64,000 bases of DNA from Alnus glutinosa (GCF_958979055.1 NC_084886.1:6958154-7022153), one strand, 5' to 3'; shown: positions 13,480 to 26,594, numbered from the stretch's first letter. The notes: generated from the sequence alone by a model not told the origin. Translations and numbers: made by a program.

Positions 13480-13828
13480 CAAGTCGATCAGGTAAAATGT
13501 TGCAACTTTCACATGCTTTTGTGATGATTTGAAGAATCGGAATATCTTTTGGTCAGCGTGCTTTACTACATGAACTTATCAATGTGCGACCCCTACTTTT
13601 GTAGGGGTGAGGTGATCAAGGAGCTTGTGTCTTGTGGGCACATGTAAAAAGTATACTATCACCAATTTGTACACCCACAATTACACAATTACTTTTCAGA
13701 ACATCATGGATTCATGGCTTACTGAAAAATGTCCAACAAGAAATTTCTATATTGTTCAATATTTTTGGAACATAATAATAATAATATTTCTCTCTCCCAT
13801 CAATTATAGGTCTTACATACAAAATTTA

Positions 13829-14356
13829 GGGTTAAATACCTTTTTGGTCCATGAATTTTGACAACTTTATTTTTTAATCCTCGAGTTTCAATTCGCATCA
13901 CAGATAGTACCTCAATTTTGAAAAAAAGACCAAATTAGTACCTCAATTAAGTTTTCTGTCCAAAAACTAACGGTCCGCTACGTGTCAACATATGAGGTCA
14001 ACATGTGGCACTATATAAAAAATTAAAAATTAAAAATCTTTAAAAATTAATTAAAATTTTTTTAAAAAAAAATAGCCACCCCCTTGTTTTTTTAATTTTT
14101 TCAATTTTTTTTTTTAATTTTTTCAATTTTTTTTTAATTTTTTAATTTTTTTTTAATATTATTTTTTTTATATAGTGCCACATGTCAACCTCAGAGGTTG
14201 ACACGTGGCAAACTGTTAGTTTTTTGACAAAAAACTTGACTAAGGTACTAATTCGGTTATTTCTTAAAATTGAAGTATCATTTGTGATGCAAATTAAAAC
14301 TCAGGGACTAAAAAATAAAGTTTCTAAAACTCAACGACTAGAGGTGTATTTAACCC
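13829..14356. mobile_element. MULE-type MITE with ~190-bp terminal inverted repeats
   Basis: A 528-bp element starting GGGTTAAATACC and ending GGTGTATTTAACCC. The arms (about 13829-14020 and 14168-14356) are imperfect inverted copies. They share blocks equivalent to TTTTTAATCC..GAGTTT, AGTACCTCAATTTT, AACGGTCCGC..ACGTGTCAA and GTGGCACTATATA, separated by T/A-rich filler. It is flanked by CAAAATTTA (13820-13828) and TAAAATTTA (14357-14365), a 9-bp target duplication with one mismatch, the size made by Mutator-like transposases. It has no coding capacity and is non-autonomous. Confidence 0.8.
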
Positions 14357-14416
14357 TAAAATTTATGGGATCTATGTTTTTTTTTTTTAATTAATTTATT
14401 TATTTTTTTTTATGTG

Positions 14417-15496
14417 TAATGCTACACTTACAATCATTTTAGAATTATTTTACAACCCTCAGAATAAAAAAAAATAAAATAAAATTGCACCACCCTCCTA
14501 ATTAGCACTGTCCTCAACCACTATGCAGGGGTGGCCGAACCACCGAAATGGCCAAATTTAGCTGCTAAACCATTATATTGGTCGAATTTGATGGCCGCGA
14601 CCATCAAATCCGAGCCATGGGGGTTGGTCTCTTCCATCGATAGAGCAGTGGGGTTAGGTACAACTACCTTGATATCTCCCTTAGATGCATCGGGGGTGAT
14701 CACGACCACTCCCGATGCCTGAGGTTTGGTTGGGGCCATGGGAAAAGGCTGAACAATTTTTTTTAGTTGATGTGTTAGTGTCACATTGCACTACCATCAT
14801 ATTAATTTTTTTTGGGAGCACTGCTACATTATAAAGTTGTAAAATAGTTGTACATCTAACATTTTTCCTTTTTAGTAATACTACACTAATAATCATTTTA
14901 CAACCCCTTGCCACATTAGAGAAAAGGTTTTGCCCCACCCTCCTCCAGGTTGGTGCCACCCCCAGCTACCTCGATATCTCCCTTAGATGCATCAGGGGTG
15001 ATCACGACCACTCCCAATGCCTGAGGTTTGGTTGGGGCCATGGGAAAAGGCTAAACAATTTTTTTTAGTTGATGTGTTAGTGTCACATTGCACTACCATA
15101 ATATTAATTTTTTTTGGGAGCACTGCTACATCATAGAGTTGTAAAATAGTTGTACGTCTAACATTTTTCCTTTTTAGTAATTCTACACTAACAATCATTT
15201 TACAACCCCTTGCCACATTAGAGAAAAGGTTTTGCTCCACACTCCTCTAGGTTGGTGCCACCCCCAGCTTCTACACGGGCGTGGTCGCAACCACCAAATG
15301 ATACGTTGGGAGTGGCCACGACGACCCCTAATACCACCTCATAACGCGTCCACCGCCGAGGTTCGGTTGGAGCCATGATCAATGATGTTGGTAAATTTGT
15401 TTACTTCTTTTAATTAAAGTGGAAATTAATGCCACATCGCACCGCAACGGCAGGAAGTTGTAAAAGAAATTATAAAATGGTTGAAGGTATAGAATT
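14417..15496. mobile_element. Non-autonomous TIR element with internal duplication
   Basis: The left end (TAATGCTACACTTACAATC..., about 14417-14460) and the reverse complement of the right end (about 15450-15496) align over some 40 bp at roughly 70%, both running into TTTTACAAC. The interior contains no transposase. Open frames in it are compositional and are repeated twice because of the internal duplication (14663-15266). Superfamily not determined; I could not define a target-site duplication. Confidence 0.5.
14663..15266. repeat. 302-bp tandem duplication (two copies)
   Basis: Copy 1 is about 14663-14964 and copy 2 about 14965-15266. Both contain GATATCTCCCTTAGATGCAT, TGAGGTTTGGTTGGGGCCAT, GGGAGCACTGCTACAT and CCTTGCCACATTAGAG, with few substitutions between copies, so the duplication is recent relative to the element. 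Confidence 0.85.
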
Positions 15497-16639
15497 TAAT
15501 TTTCGTTTTCTATCATCAACTACCAACTACAGTCTGTCTGTTGTTCTATAGTACTTAAGTTAGGAACAATAAATATTTGCCTCCCTCATAAACTCATAGA
15601 TTTTAAGATTTTTGTGATGAGATATATTTTTTTATGTGACATGCATGTGAGACAATAGTGTTGCTAATATTCTGAACTATTGAAGAAGTTTGACCTCCTC
15701 ACGATCGTGATCAAATCAATGTTACTCACACAAATGGGATATGCATCCCCACTGGCCCTACACATCCCACAAATAGACGATTCAAAAGATTTCACAGCTT
15801 GCATGTGTTACTGTAACCCTCCGATCAGTGATCCACATTGCCCCACACCTGTAAATGTTTCATATCTGGAAGATCTCATGAAATGACATTCCGGGCCGCC
15901 TTCTAAATAACACACGTGTTCAAACTGTACCTCATTGGTAGGCCCCCTTACGCTTGTCTTAAAATCGATCGGTGAGTTAAATAAATACTTTACGATGCAA
16001 CACCATACAGCGAATCATTTCTTTCTTATATTATTATTCTTCTTCTTTCTTTTTTAAAAAAATTAAAAGGTGATCCTTTTTTCATTATTACTCCCCATAT
16101 ATAAAAGAAACCTTCATGAAGTTCGGTTGAAAATGACGTGCTTGCTTAAGAATCAAGTTAACTTTTAAATAAAGAGATTCGGATCACTCCCCCACACACA
16201 AACACACGCTCTCTCCTTTTGCCTTTTTTTTAAAAAATAATAATTAATTTATGTATTTTTTTTTTTTTTTTAAAAAAAAAAAACAATTTAACCAATATAT
16301 GAAGAAATTCCTGTTTTTCCTCAACACTTATCAAATATCTTAGTTCTTAGTCAAGTTTCGAAACAAATAAAAAGCTTCTTTTGTTTTTCTCCAAAAAAAT
16401 ACAACTTTTCAAAAGCAAAAAAATGCAAGCGTTTCTAAGCAGTACTGATCAGCATTTTCGTGTCAAGAACATTATATATATATATATATATAGGTGCAAA
16501 AAAAAATAAAAAAATATTATTCTTGACTCTATAGAAGAAGAGTTTAAAATATCTCGGCTTTATAAATTAATTATAGATCTGATAACATGTTAAATCACCA
16601 TTTATCTTAAGAGTTTAAATTAATATAAAGGGATAAAAG
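15497..16639. other. Gene-free stretch
   Basis: AT-rich with no recognised gene. A 68-codon open frame on the plus strand at 15680-15886 (containing CMCYCNPP) matches nothing I know. A short (AT)n run lies at about 16472-16491. Confidence 0.35.
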
Positions 16640-16835
16640 GCCGATACAATTTTGTTGGATCCTTACACAACGTCGATAAATTTCCAATGTTTTGGTGTTT
16701 TTAACTATACGGAACCATTGGTTTTACCTTTCCCGGCATTTGTAAATAAACGCCAATTAAAGTTGATTTATCGACGTTTTAATTGAATGCCGATAAATTA
16801 AAGGCCAATAGTTAAACGCCGGATTTTTAGTAGTG
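16640..16835 (-). mobile_element. CACTA-type terminus (minus orientation)
   Basis: On the minus strand the segment begins at 16835 with CACTACTAAAAATCCGGCG. Subterminal short repeats alternate in orientation (TTTATCGGCATT, CGTCGATAAAT, GGCGTTTA), the arrangement seen in CACTA element ends. The opposite terminus was not found, so this is probably a truncated non-autonomous element. Confidence 0.5.
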
Positions 16836-19800
16836 GAAAATATTTTTAAATGAAACTTTTTTGTTGGAAAAATCAATAATTTTCCAGTGCATGTTAAGTT
16901 AATTGAGACCTTAAAAATAATATTGAAAATATTTTCTAATGTTTAGTTGGTACGAAAAATATTTTCCTACTATGATTGGAATTCATTTGAAAACTACTGA
17001 AATTTATCTTACAATTGTCACCAACAATTTCAAAGAAAAAATTGTGAAAAAACCTATTAGACAAGGAAATGGGTAAAAGGGGATTTCTCTGCTTTCTTTT
17101 GTTTTATTTTTTATTTTTTTAGACGGACATAAGAAAGTTGTTGAGAGGCTGCAACGCGAGAGACAAGGGCAATTGTGGGGAAAGAAGGGTGAGAGCAAGA
17201 GGGTTACGACGGGGAAAGGGAGATGGCGAGCGATAGGGAGATGAAGGTGGTAGCGCGGGGGTAGGAGATGGCTGTGTATATCCTCTATAAAAGTGGCCGG
17301 GGGTTACCATATAGGAGAGGTCAGAACACAGCATAAAGGAGATGACAAGTGAGAGGTGAAGGTGGCAGCTATCTTCCTCTATGGGAGTGGGTGGTGTTAC
17401 GGTTCAAAGAGATAGCTAGAAGTGGAAGAAGGAAGGGTTTGAAGTTTAAAAAAATAGCTTTACGCCTAAATTGCCCATACAGTGGCAAATTTAGGCGTAA
17501 CCCATTTTCTCCCATACGTTGGCAAATTTATTGTTGGCCTTGAAATTATTTTTTGCTAACCAAAATCTTATGTTCGTACAAAATATTTCATTTTTTCTAA
17601 ATAAATAATTTTTTTACATCGAAACAAATGCAACATTAAAAAAAAAATATAATTAAAGCGCCTCCTAAATTGCTGCTGCCTGCTGGCCATCCGAGGATGA
17701 ACATCTCCCACCAGAAGTCACAACTTAATTCCCAATAAGGAGAGTGAATTGGACCACACCAATGTGGCACCTTAGCGATCGCGATGGCCTATTGATATGT
17801 ACATGTTTTAGGGCAATAAATAAAAGCACTAAATCATCAGCCACCGTTTCAGCTGCATATGGTACTTGATTTATAGCTTATAGGGTGTGTTGTTGATTTG
17901 GAAAAAATTATATATATAGTATCATCTATTAGTTTGGAATTCTAGATCTACTTGGCTTATGTTATTGTGTTTAGCTAAAATTTTCCTGTTCATATTATTG
18001 TTATTCATATTGCTTAATTTCATTCATTTAAGAAAACAATTAGTAGGATTTTAAGAACTTTTTTTTTTTTTTAACAAAAGATCTGAGTGTTTCATTGATA
18101 AAAAATCATAAGCATTAAAGATTTTCAAAATCATAGCCATATGCTATGAGGTTAATTACAAAGTCCTAGATACAAACAAAATTCTTACAATAAAATCTTA
18201 CTTATGACTTTCATCTTCCGTTAACTCATGTACAAAAATAGTTAAAGAGCAAATCTGCTCCGAGCAAACTAGATCTAAGATAAAGGTACGTAGCCAAATA
18301 TTATAGAAAAAATTATTTAAACTGGCCGTGAGAGATAACTCTTTACACTGAACTATCCAGATTATAAGAGATAATCCCTCACACCGAACTATTCTGGCCA
18401 TGAGAGATAACCTCTCACATGTGACTAACATTCATCTCATAGATCGTCTATGAGGGCAAATCTATGGAGATTTATTTTTTTTTTATTCAAAGCAAAAACA
18501 CAACCAGCAAACAGAAGCAGCGATCATGAAAGAGATGAACGACACAACACGAAAGTAGATGGACAGATGCACAGCGGAAATGTCAAAATTACTGATCTAA
18601 TAAGAAAACACATGCAAACAAAATAATAAACCAAAATAGGAGGGGGATGGTAAGAGCAGAAAGAAGAAAGGGAAAGGAAGAGGAGGTCAGATCTGATTTC
18701 TGGAAGTTCAGGATTTTAATAACTTATTATAAACTTTGAGAAATTTAGAAGATCTTAATTAATCAAATTCTTACAAGGATCCTTCGATTCAGCCAGAAAG
18801 AGAAAAAGAAAAAAACTTATTTCCCTTGAATTATAAACATGCACATTAATGCAATAACAGTACGTAATTAGTTTGTGATGAATTTTTTTCTTTTTCTTTT
18901 TTCTATGGCTACTGCTAAATTGGACATAAGTGACTTCGACCTTTGGGATTGAATTGGAAATTTGAGCTTCTATATTTGTAAAGAGCTTTTGAGAAAAAAA
19001 ATTATTTTAAAACTTATTTTAAAAGTGTGTTTTGCCTTTTTTTTTTTTTTTTTTTTTTGTTTTTTAAATGAATGTTAAAACTCTTTCGAATATTATTATA
19101 AGGTCATTTTATGTTGACATGATACTTTGTTTTTTTTAATAAAAAATAAGAGAAAAAAATTAAACTGTAATTTTTTTTTTTTATTAAAATAAGGTGTCAT
19201 GCCAGCATAGAATTAAAGATTCCAAAAATACATTAGAATGAGTTATAGTGTTTCTATTTTTTTTTTTTTCTTTTTAAAGAAAAAAAGTCAGCTAAATACT
19301 TTTTGAAATTTTTAGGAAATAGATATATATTACTTTGCACATTTTCCTATGTACTAAAAATGCTTTTTAAAATCTTTAACGCAATTCCAAAGTGAAATGA
19401 TGTGCATGGGCTGCAAGCTGCCTGCAAGCAAATGAAACCTCTAATTGAATTGATGGGCTAACCATTTTTCAGCTTTTAACAAAATCTAGCGATTAGTGCT
19501 TAGTGCCTAATTGTCTTGTTTATATATATTTTGTGACTATAAGTGAACCAGCTAACCTTGTTGTTTGATTGTACTGAATTTGCTAAGATGACTTGAAAAG
19601 ATAGGAAGTTTCGGGTTAACAATTTTTAATATGACGATATTAATCTGTTTAATTAAATGAGTCGGGTAAAGTTGACCTATATAGTTTTGTACTAATGTCT
19701 TGATACGACACGAATACAACATAAACGCTGATAATTTTTTACACGACTTACGAACTCAACATGAATTTAACACGAAATTAAAGAATTAAGCTTAAAAATC

Positions 19801-20458
19801 TAACTAGTTTGATTTAATTAATTAAATTAAAAATGACTTATATATATTACAAGTGTGTCTCAACACAACTCAATCTGGACACGGTTATGAGAATTCTCAT
19901 TCGTATTTAAGAGCTGCCCAATTTTTGAGTGAATTCAAATGCACGAGTCAAGTAAGTTTGTTTGTTATCACATCAATTGTTGCATTGGTGGGGGCCAAAA
20001 CCTACAAATCAATTAATTGAAAAGATCTACTCATTATTCACAAATTAATGTCATTGATATTAAAAAAAAAAAAAAAAAGAGAAAAGAGAGGCATTATTCC
20101 AACCACTCGTGTAGGCCTAAGCAGATTTGCATTCGTTTCTTCTCTCTCCTGTGGGCATGTCTATTGTTAAGTAATAGAATTTCGTAGGATAAGCTATTGT
20201 GGTCGATGTTTAGAAAAGTTGGTCCAATCAAAATTAAGATGGCTTTGATCGAATTTCGTAATTTAAAAATAAGCTAGATTCTTTGTGAATAGATTTGGGA
20301 CCAATTAATGAAATAGGCTGTCTAATAATTTATGTCTATTATATCAAAATTCCTTTTTAAATTAGGAACTAATTTAGTTTAATTTTTTTTATAATATTTT
20401 GAAGATCCACCTGTCAAATCATGATTCTAAATTATTATAGGGTAATTTGCAATTAGCT
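16836..20458. other. Gene-free stretch with degenerate repeats
   Basis: No gene recognised. It contains a small hairpin at 17459-17501 (TTACGCCTAAATT arms). Two T-runs (18060-18072, 18471-18484) are followed by antisense LINE-like tail sequence (TTTCATTGATAAAAAATC). At about 19605-19900 is a degenerate CGGGTTAA..ACGACACGAA..CACGAAATT segment of the type common in non-autonomous plant hAT elements. All are low-confidence calls. Confidence 0.3.
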
Positions 20459-20838
20459 AATGCTGCAATGAATAACTAAAAGGCTATTTTCAATAACAAT
20501 AATCAAAGTTGCTATTAAAAAAATATAATTCTCTACTTTAGTTATTATTTTGTCTATAATCTTTCTAACATATTCTCTATTTTGTGTGAAGGGAAGAGAG
20601 AGAGAGAGAAAAATAATAATAAAATATTTGTAGTGCGAATAGTGAATAGACTCTTACAGCATCTCCAATAGAATAGGTAAATAATTCATATATAACAATC
20701 AAATGTGAATATTATGAACAATTTTTCTTCTCCAACAAAATAGGCAAAATATATTTTTTCCTTCTAGTGTGAATAGTTAATAGGCTATTCTCAACAAAGA
20801 ATTTTTTATTATTTTCTCTCTCATTTTCCTTCTTTCTC

Positions 20839-20872
<34 letters not shown>

Positions 20873-21155
20873 TATTCCTTTCATACTTTTTCCCGTACAA
20901 AATAATATTTAAATGCAAGTAGAGAGTGGAATAGAGAATCTGTTAGAGATAATATAAAAAAAGTAGTAACTAAAATAGCTAGTTGCACTTTTTCAATAGC
21001 TACTTTGGTTATTATTGCTAGAGATGCTCTTATGCCTATTTACTATTCACACTATAATGAAAAATTGTATTTGCCTATTCTGCTAGAGACAAAAAATGAC
21101 TCATAATAATCAAATTTGACTATAATGAGCCATTTACCTATTCGGTCCAACCCTT
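20459..21155. mobile_element. Non-autonomous element(s) with interleaved inverted repeats
   Basis: Two inverted-repeat pairs are visible. Pair Y: about 20459-20590 against the reverse complement of 20900-21035, sharing CAATAACAATAATCAAAG-like and ATTCTCTATT blocks. Pair X: about 20655-20800 against the reverse complement of 21035-21155, sharing GAATAGGTAAAT, AGTGTGAATAGT and AATAGGCAAA. The order is Y, X, Y', X', so the pairs interleave rather than nest. The text GCATCTCCAATAG/GAGCATCTCTAGCAATA is typical of a common plant MITE type. No coding sequence; (CT)n occurs at 20841-20870. Confidence 0.5.
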
Positions 21156-22964
21156 TTATAAGAAGTTCCACTTATTTGACGCCCTAGCTAGGACGTGCAA
21201 TGAACGCTCACTAGTATTTATTATTATTATTATTATTGAATAAAGTTTACTAGTTTTTAATAAGGAATTCATTTGTTTCAAGTCATCATTAAGACATGGG
21301 AATAGGATTAGAATTGGCTGATCACTATAACCCTGTTAATATTATTACCTGCATGTGTATATACAACAACTCCCGAAACATTTGCATAGAACTTTCCATG
21401 AACAATGAATATAAAAATCCTGTTGATTGAAATTAATCTTCATTATCCAAAAACTTATTTTTATGGCAAGTAAAATTAATAAATTGAAGAAAAACAAAAT
21501 ACAAAAACGTGATTCACGTTCATTTCTTGTACATATGATGTTCATCTGTTTTGCAAATTCCATCAATAGTTGATTTGAAAAAAAAAAAAAAAATCTGAGA
21601 TTTTTGCAACTACAAGCTAAGCTAGTTTCCTGAGATTATATATGCAAGAACCCATGATCTTTGCCCTCCTATTTAGGTTATGGCACTCTCAAAATCAAAT
21701 TATTAATATCTTCAAAACAAGATATATTTTTGTTAAATAAAAATATATATAAAAAAAACCGATATTTTCGTAATAGATGTATGATATTCTTTCTCCCTTA
21801 AACTATATTTTCTCACTTTTTTTCTCTTTTTTTTTTTCTTTTTTTTTTTTTTCCAAAAGGAAATAATATTCTTTTAACAACTTGTACAATCTCTAATATA
21901 AAATAAATGAAAATTATAATTGATATTGATATTTTCTAGATCCTAACATTAAAATCATATTAATATTATTAAATATTTGTGTTTCCTATTAATCATATAT
22001 ATATAGGAAGATAGGTAAACTGCTATATAAAAGCCACTTAAATGAGTAATAGTTTTTAGATCAAATAAGGGGTTAATTAGGTTATTGTTTGTGCTTTGCT
22101 TTCCCCTGTTTTTTTTTTTTTTTTTTTTTTTGGGTTTTGTTTAATGAAATTTATTTATCCAAACAAAAAACCAAAACATCTAGCTCGATCATGTATATTT
22201 TATTCTTATTTCTCCAAGTAAACTGATTGCTGGAATTGTATTTTCAATCATTTAGGTATTGATCTCAACCAACTTTTTGTTTTCTTCTTTGGGTAATAAA
22301 GCGTATTTAATTAATTGAGCTGAAATGGCAATTGTCCTAATCAAAGGTGATATAAGATGAGATTATCAAAACAGAAACAAATAATAGTAATTAAAAAAAA
22401 AAAAAGGAAAAAAAAAAAAAAGAAAAAAAAAAAGGGGAAAGACATGAAGGAATCATTCATGATGATACATAGTAGTAGTTGATCCCCACGCCTTGTTCGG
22501 TGGGTTAAAATAAGGCATCGGAGTGTAAGTAAAAGGCGAGAGAATCCATTACATGAGGCTACAGGGAAGCATGGTGTGGCCTCTTGTCGGAAGGTCTCTC
22601 TCACTCATTTATTCATGCGCGTGGGGCCTCCCCCTCCTCCATGCTTAAATATCAGCCTCCCGTACTATATTAGAGGTTGACGGCGATTTTTCTAACTTAT
22701 CTCCTTTCAATTCGCCTCTCTCTAGCTTATTCCTTTTCCACTATCCTCTCTCTCTCTCTCTCTCTCTAACTGTGCAATGACGAGACAAAGCTTTCAAGCC
22801 CTTCTAAAAGTTCAAAAACTACGCGTCCTTTCCGACTCGCAACGAACACCAAAACCCTAGCTTCCCTTTCTCCGTCCCTCTCTCTCTCTCTTCGTCGGAA
22901 TTCAGCTAGATTCCCACCGGGAATCTGAATTCCGAGCACTCCGCAACAGATCCTTGTCGCAATT
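21156..22964. other. Gene-free stretch ending in the WRKY57 promoter/leader
   Basis: AT-rich to about 22440, with T- and A-runs and no recognised gene. From about 22600 the sequence becomes CT-rich and leader-like, including (CT)n at 22743-22768. A W-box core TTGAC lies at 22677-22681, but it lacks the full TTGAC(C/T) consensus, so autoregulation is only a possibility. Confidence 0.4.
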
Positions 22965-25900
22965 ATGGACGACGGGGACAAATCCGATCCAGGAACCGAG
23001 TTCACCAGCGACTCGAGCTGGCCGCTCGGGCCGGACTCGGACAGCGTCTACCTCTTCTCCAACGAGAGAGAGAGCAGCATACTAAGCGAGTTCGGGTGGA
23101 ATCTTCAGCCGGAGGATCCGAACCGGATCGGCTTCGACGATGCCTCCGATTTGGCGGGAAGCTTCGGCCTGCCGGACAACAACACTAGCAACAGCAACAG
23201 CGCCTTACAGGGCTCCGACCCGGCGGCTCCGGTCGGTTCGGACAGCAAGGTCGGCGACGCTACGACTTCGAATAATCAGTCGGTGTCTTCGAGTCCCAGC
23301 GAAGATCCGCCGGAGAGGTCCACGGGCTCCGGCGGAAAAACGCCCGAGATACCGTGAGTGGGTTCCGTTGAATACATATATGCATATATATACACGCAGC
23401 ATGTTCTCCATGTGACTGACTAAATCCGTACATATCTCGTTTTTTCATGGCCCAATGTCAGTCTTTGAGTGCAGAAGTCGGATTCGGTATCCGATTGTAG
23501 TGGTTTTTCTGGTTCGACTTGTAGGAGGGAGGGAGTGCAAAGTCCGTGTCCGTACGTCTTGATACCATCAACTTGTTCATGCAAGTTGGGGGGGGGGGGG
23601 GGGGGGGGGGTTTGAGGTAGTTTCGTAATTTCACATAAATACATGGGGTCTTCCAAAGGGAATTCGAGTAAAATTGAGGGGCCTTTTTTTTTTTTTTTTT
23701 TTTTTTCCCTATTATTAATCGGAGCCCTCGAGCATAACCGCCGTTATTGCGGCGGGAATGGCGTGCCTTCACTTTTTTCCTTTATTTTCTCGCTTTTGGG
23801 GAATAACTTTGTGCCCTATTTTCTGCTGAGAAATCACGTAAAAATACAAAGAAAAAAAGTGAGAATATTTCGTTAAACAGTATAAGATACTAAAATTTCC
23901 GGGGCCCTTTTTTCAGTTATTTACGCATTACTTTTGAGCTCTTAGATTCTGATCACTTTGCTTTATCTAAAGAATCAAGGATAATCTTGTGGAGTTTGTT
24001 TTATGTTCTTCATTCATTGCCTTTGAATGTGAGTGCATTAGCATTAGGCATCCTTAATGTAACTAACATATGATATTTGTCTGTAAGTTGCATGACATAA
24101 TGCTCCTCTAGAAAGGTGTTAGGTTGTTGTTTCTAATTAGGTGGGTTTCTTCTTTATAGTATGGTCCATATATGATATATCAAGCTCTCCATAATGTTGT
24201 TAGTTACACCACTTAGATAATATACTCTCTCTTTTTTTTTTACAGTAGATAATATACTTTTTAGCTACCAAATATAGATTGTTAAATCTTAATTATAACT
24301 TGACATTTTTTTTTTGTTGGATTAATATAACTGGACATAATACACTTTTTTTTTTGTTGAATCCCATATGTGCTAATTTCCATTCTGTTTTCCCTAGCAT
24401 TGTAAATGGAGTTTTTGCGAAAAATATTTAATATCAGTTTTTTTTTTTTTTGCAGACCTAACAAATTGACAATTCTTCATACTCTACCAATGATTCTAGC
24501 TACCTTGTACAAAGTTAATTACATCCGTTTTAAATGCAATGTGAAACACCAAGCTAGGAGTCAGTTTATTCGTATTTGGCCTTCATTTCTTCTTCTTTTT
24601 TTTTTCTTTTTTCTTTGTAGTTGCAGGTTTCTTAACATATATATGTGGTCTCCCCACTAAAACAAAACACCGATATTTTTCTTGCCTGTTGAAGTTTCAT
24701 TCATTAAATACAGATTGACTTTTCGCGCGGTTGGCCATCTTATAATGGATTAATGGGAAACTTCTCATAGTTAGTTTTTCATCTATTTGTGGGGCAAAGA
24801 CTGCTAGAGTAGCTCAATGTTGCCTAGTTATGCCGAACATCCGAAGCAATTCATGTATACTCCCTTACACATAAACTAAGTTTGATTCATTTTCTTTCTC
24901 TTGCTTTTGAAAGATACAATTATCAGTTGAAAACAGTTTTGACGAGTACTGATTGCAAACCTTTGGATAACTTCATCACGTTAAGTAGATAGCAACATGT
25001 TTTTTGTCTTCCAAATTTATACATTTGTTCCTCATGATCACTAGCATGGCTTCACTTATTTACATTTTTTTTCAAAAAAAATTAGGATCTTCTTTTTGTT
25101 TGATAACTGTAGGTGAAATATTTTGTAGGAATAAAGTTAGAAAGAAGGGGCAAAAGCGAATCCGGCAGCCACGTTTTGCATTTATGACGAAGAGTGAGGT
25201 TGATCATCTTGAAGATGGCTACCGATGGCGCAAATACGGACAGAAGGCCGTAAAAAATAGCCCATTTCCTAGGTCTGTAGCTACTCTTCCCTTTACTTAA
25301 TCGGAGAAAATACAGATATTTGAGTACTTTATTTATCTTATGGATTGATTTATATAAAGGTGAATTACTTAAAAATTTTCATTTACATGTTTTCCTTTTC
25401 CCTTATAAATCATCACCAGTTCTGATTTGCTCTCTGTTTATTCTAGTTGAGTTAGTCTGTAAATTCGTTTTATTATCATGCCCAAAATATGAGGCCCCTG
25501 AAGTTATAACACCTATATTAGAAGGGTGTTGAATTCCAACTTTTATTGCACCCATATCTTCTCAAGATTTCTTCTACATTCAACGCATTTTGACGGAATT
25601 TATGCAAAGAATTAGTACTTCTATACATTCAAACTCTTAGATGTTGATTATCACTTATTGAGATAAAGTTTAGGCTTACGTGCACATGAGAGAGTGAGTA
25701 TCAAAATATTCATTAATTTAATTATTAAATTCATCGTTTCTTGTCAATTTAAAATTTTGAGACAACTTATACTTATGAAGGACATGCCACTATATTTCAT
25801 GGCTTTTGGACTCCCCAACCCCCAATCTTACCCTTCCCTTCACCCGTATATACTACAAGTCTACAAAAATCTTACAGACAAAAAATGGAGAATGTCAAAA

Positions 25901-26383
25901 CAAAATATAATTTATTTTTGATTTGTGATTCCAGCTTTTTGTTGTAAATAGATCATGAGAGCAATTAAAAAGCAAGCATTATAGTAGATATTTTCTATGT
26001 GTGGCAGGAGTTACTACCGCTGCACAAATAGCAGATGCACCGTAAAGAAAAGGGTGGAGCGTTCTTCCGAAGATCCCACTATTGTTATAACAACATACGA
26101 AGGTCAACACTGTCATCACACGGTTGGGTTCCCTCGAGGTGGAGTCATTAGTCATGAAACCTTTGCTGGGCAGTTGCATCCCCCGGTCTCACAATTTTAT
26201 TATCCAACAGGCGCTCCTTTACCTCAAGAAAATCCTTTTATTATGACACAGTCGTCGCAGCAAATACCAGGTGAAGCTGGTGATCATCAATCCCGTGCAA
26301 TGCCAGAACCAAGTCCACAGTTTCCTACTAATAATGAAGGACTTCTTGGGGACATCGTGCCTCCTAACATGCGTAACCGATGA
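22965..26383 (+). CDS. WRKY57: WRKY transcription factor, group IIc, WRKY57-type
   Basis: Nuclear DNA-binding regulator of W-box promoters; WRKY57 is linked in Arabidopsis to drought, JA/auxin-regulated senescence and defence (family knowledge). Exons: 22965-23353, 25129-25272, 26008-26383, all GT-AG; 909 nt, 302 residues (Arabidopsis WRKY57 is 287). The N-terminus shares ILSEFGWNL and the [12 protein letters not shown] block. The basic stretch [19 protein letters not shown] precedes the WRKY domain: WRKYGQK at 163-169, zinc ligands C183, C188, H212 and H214 (C-X4-C-X23-H-X-H, group IIc). The second intron splits the Arg codon of PFPR|SYYRC, the conserved WRKY intron position. The C-terminus [12 protein letters not shown] is a WRKY57 signature. 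ATG 22965 opens the conserved N-terminus and follows a CT-rich leader. Confidence 0.95.
23588..23610. repeat. Poly-G run in WRKY57 intron 1
   Basis: An uninterrupted run of about 23 G in the 1,775-nt first intron; long G homopolymers are rare in plant introns and may be mis-sized in the assembly. Confidence 0.85.
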
Positions 26384-26594
26384 GAAGGTATCACCGTACA
26401 CTAATTCTCGCAAGTTATTTCAATTACAATTAACCACTCTCATCTTAGCATATGCAAATCTATTTTCTTTATAAATCTAGCGAGAGTGAGAGAGAGAATC
26501 CATTGTGAAACACCCAGCACTAACCTAAGCGGAATATCCATATTTAAATTAGCACACAAGCTGCATGAGAGCGAACAAGGCACAAAAATGAAGT

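Larger units (their letters stand above)
9331..13828. other. Gene-free AT-rich stretch
   Basis: No gene recognised. It holds a poly-A run (9661-9701) and two long (TTA)n tracts (13381-13430 and 13437-13479). The segment about 10640-11010 resembles retrotransposon LTR sequence in texture (TATA-like and AATAAA-like motifs), but no TG...CA boundaries or second copy were found, so it is not called. Confidence 0.4.

Noticed and set aside
14521..15240. Several 80-90-codon minus-strand frames containing FSNVARGCKMI
   Set aside because: They appear twice only because of the 302-bp duplication inside a transposable element; no protein family recognised.
15680..15886. 68-codon plus-strand frame with a Cys cluster (CMCYCNPP)
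   Set aside because: Short, no acceptor or neighbouring exon, no recognised homology.
17004..17543. Pro/Ser-rich minus-strand frames and a plus-strand frame in a GA-rich segment
   Set aside because: Compositional; the strand-asymmetric GA richness explains the frames and no protein is recognised.
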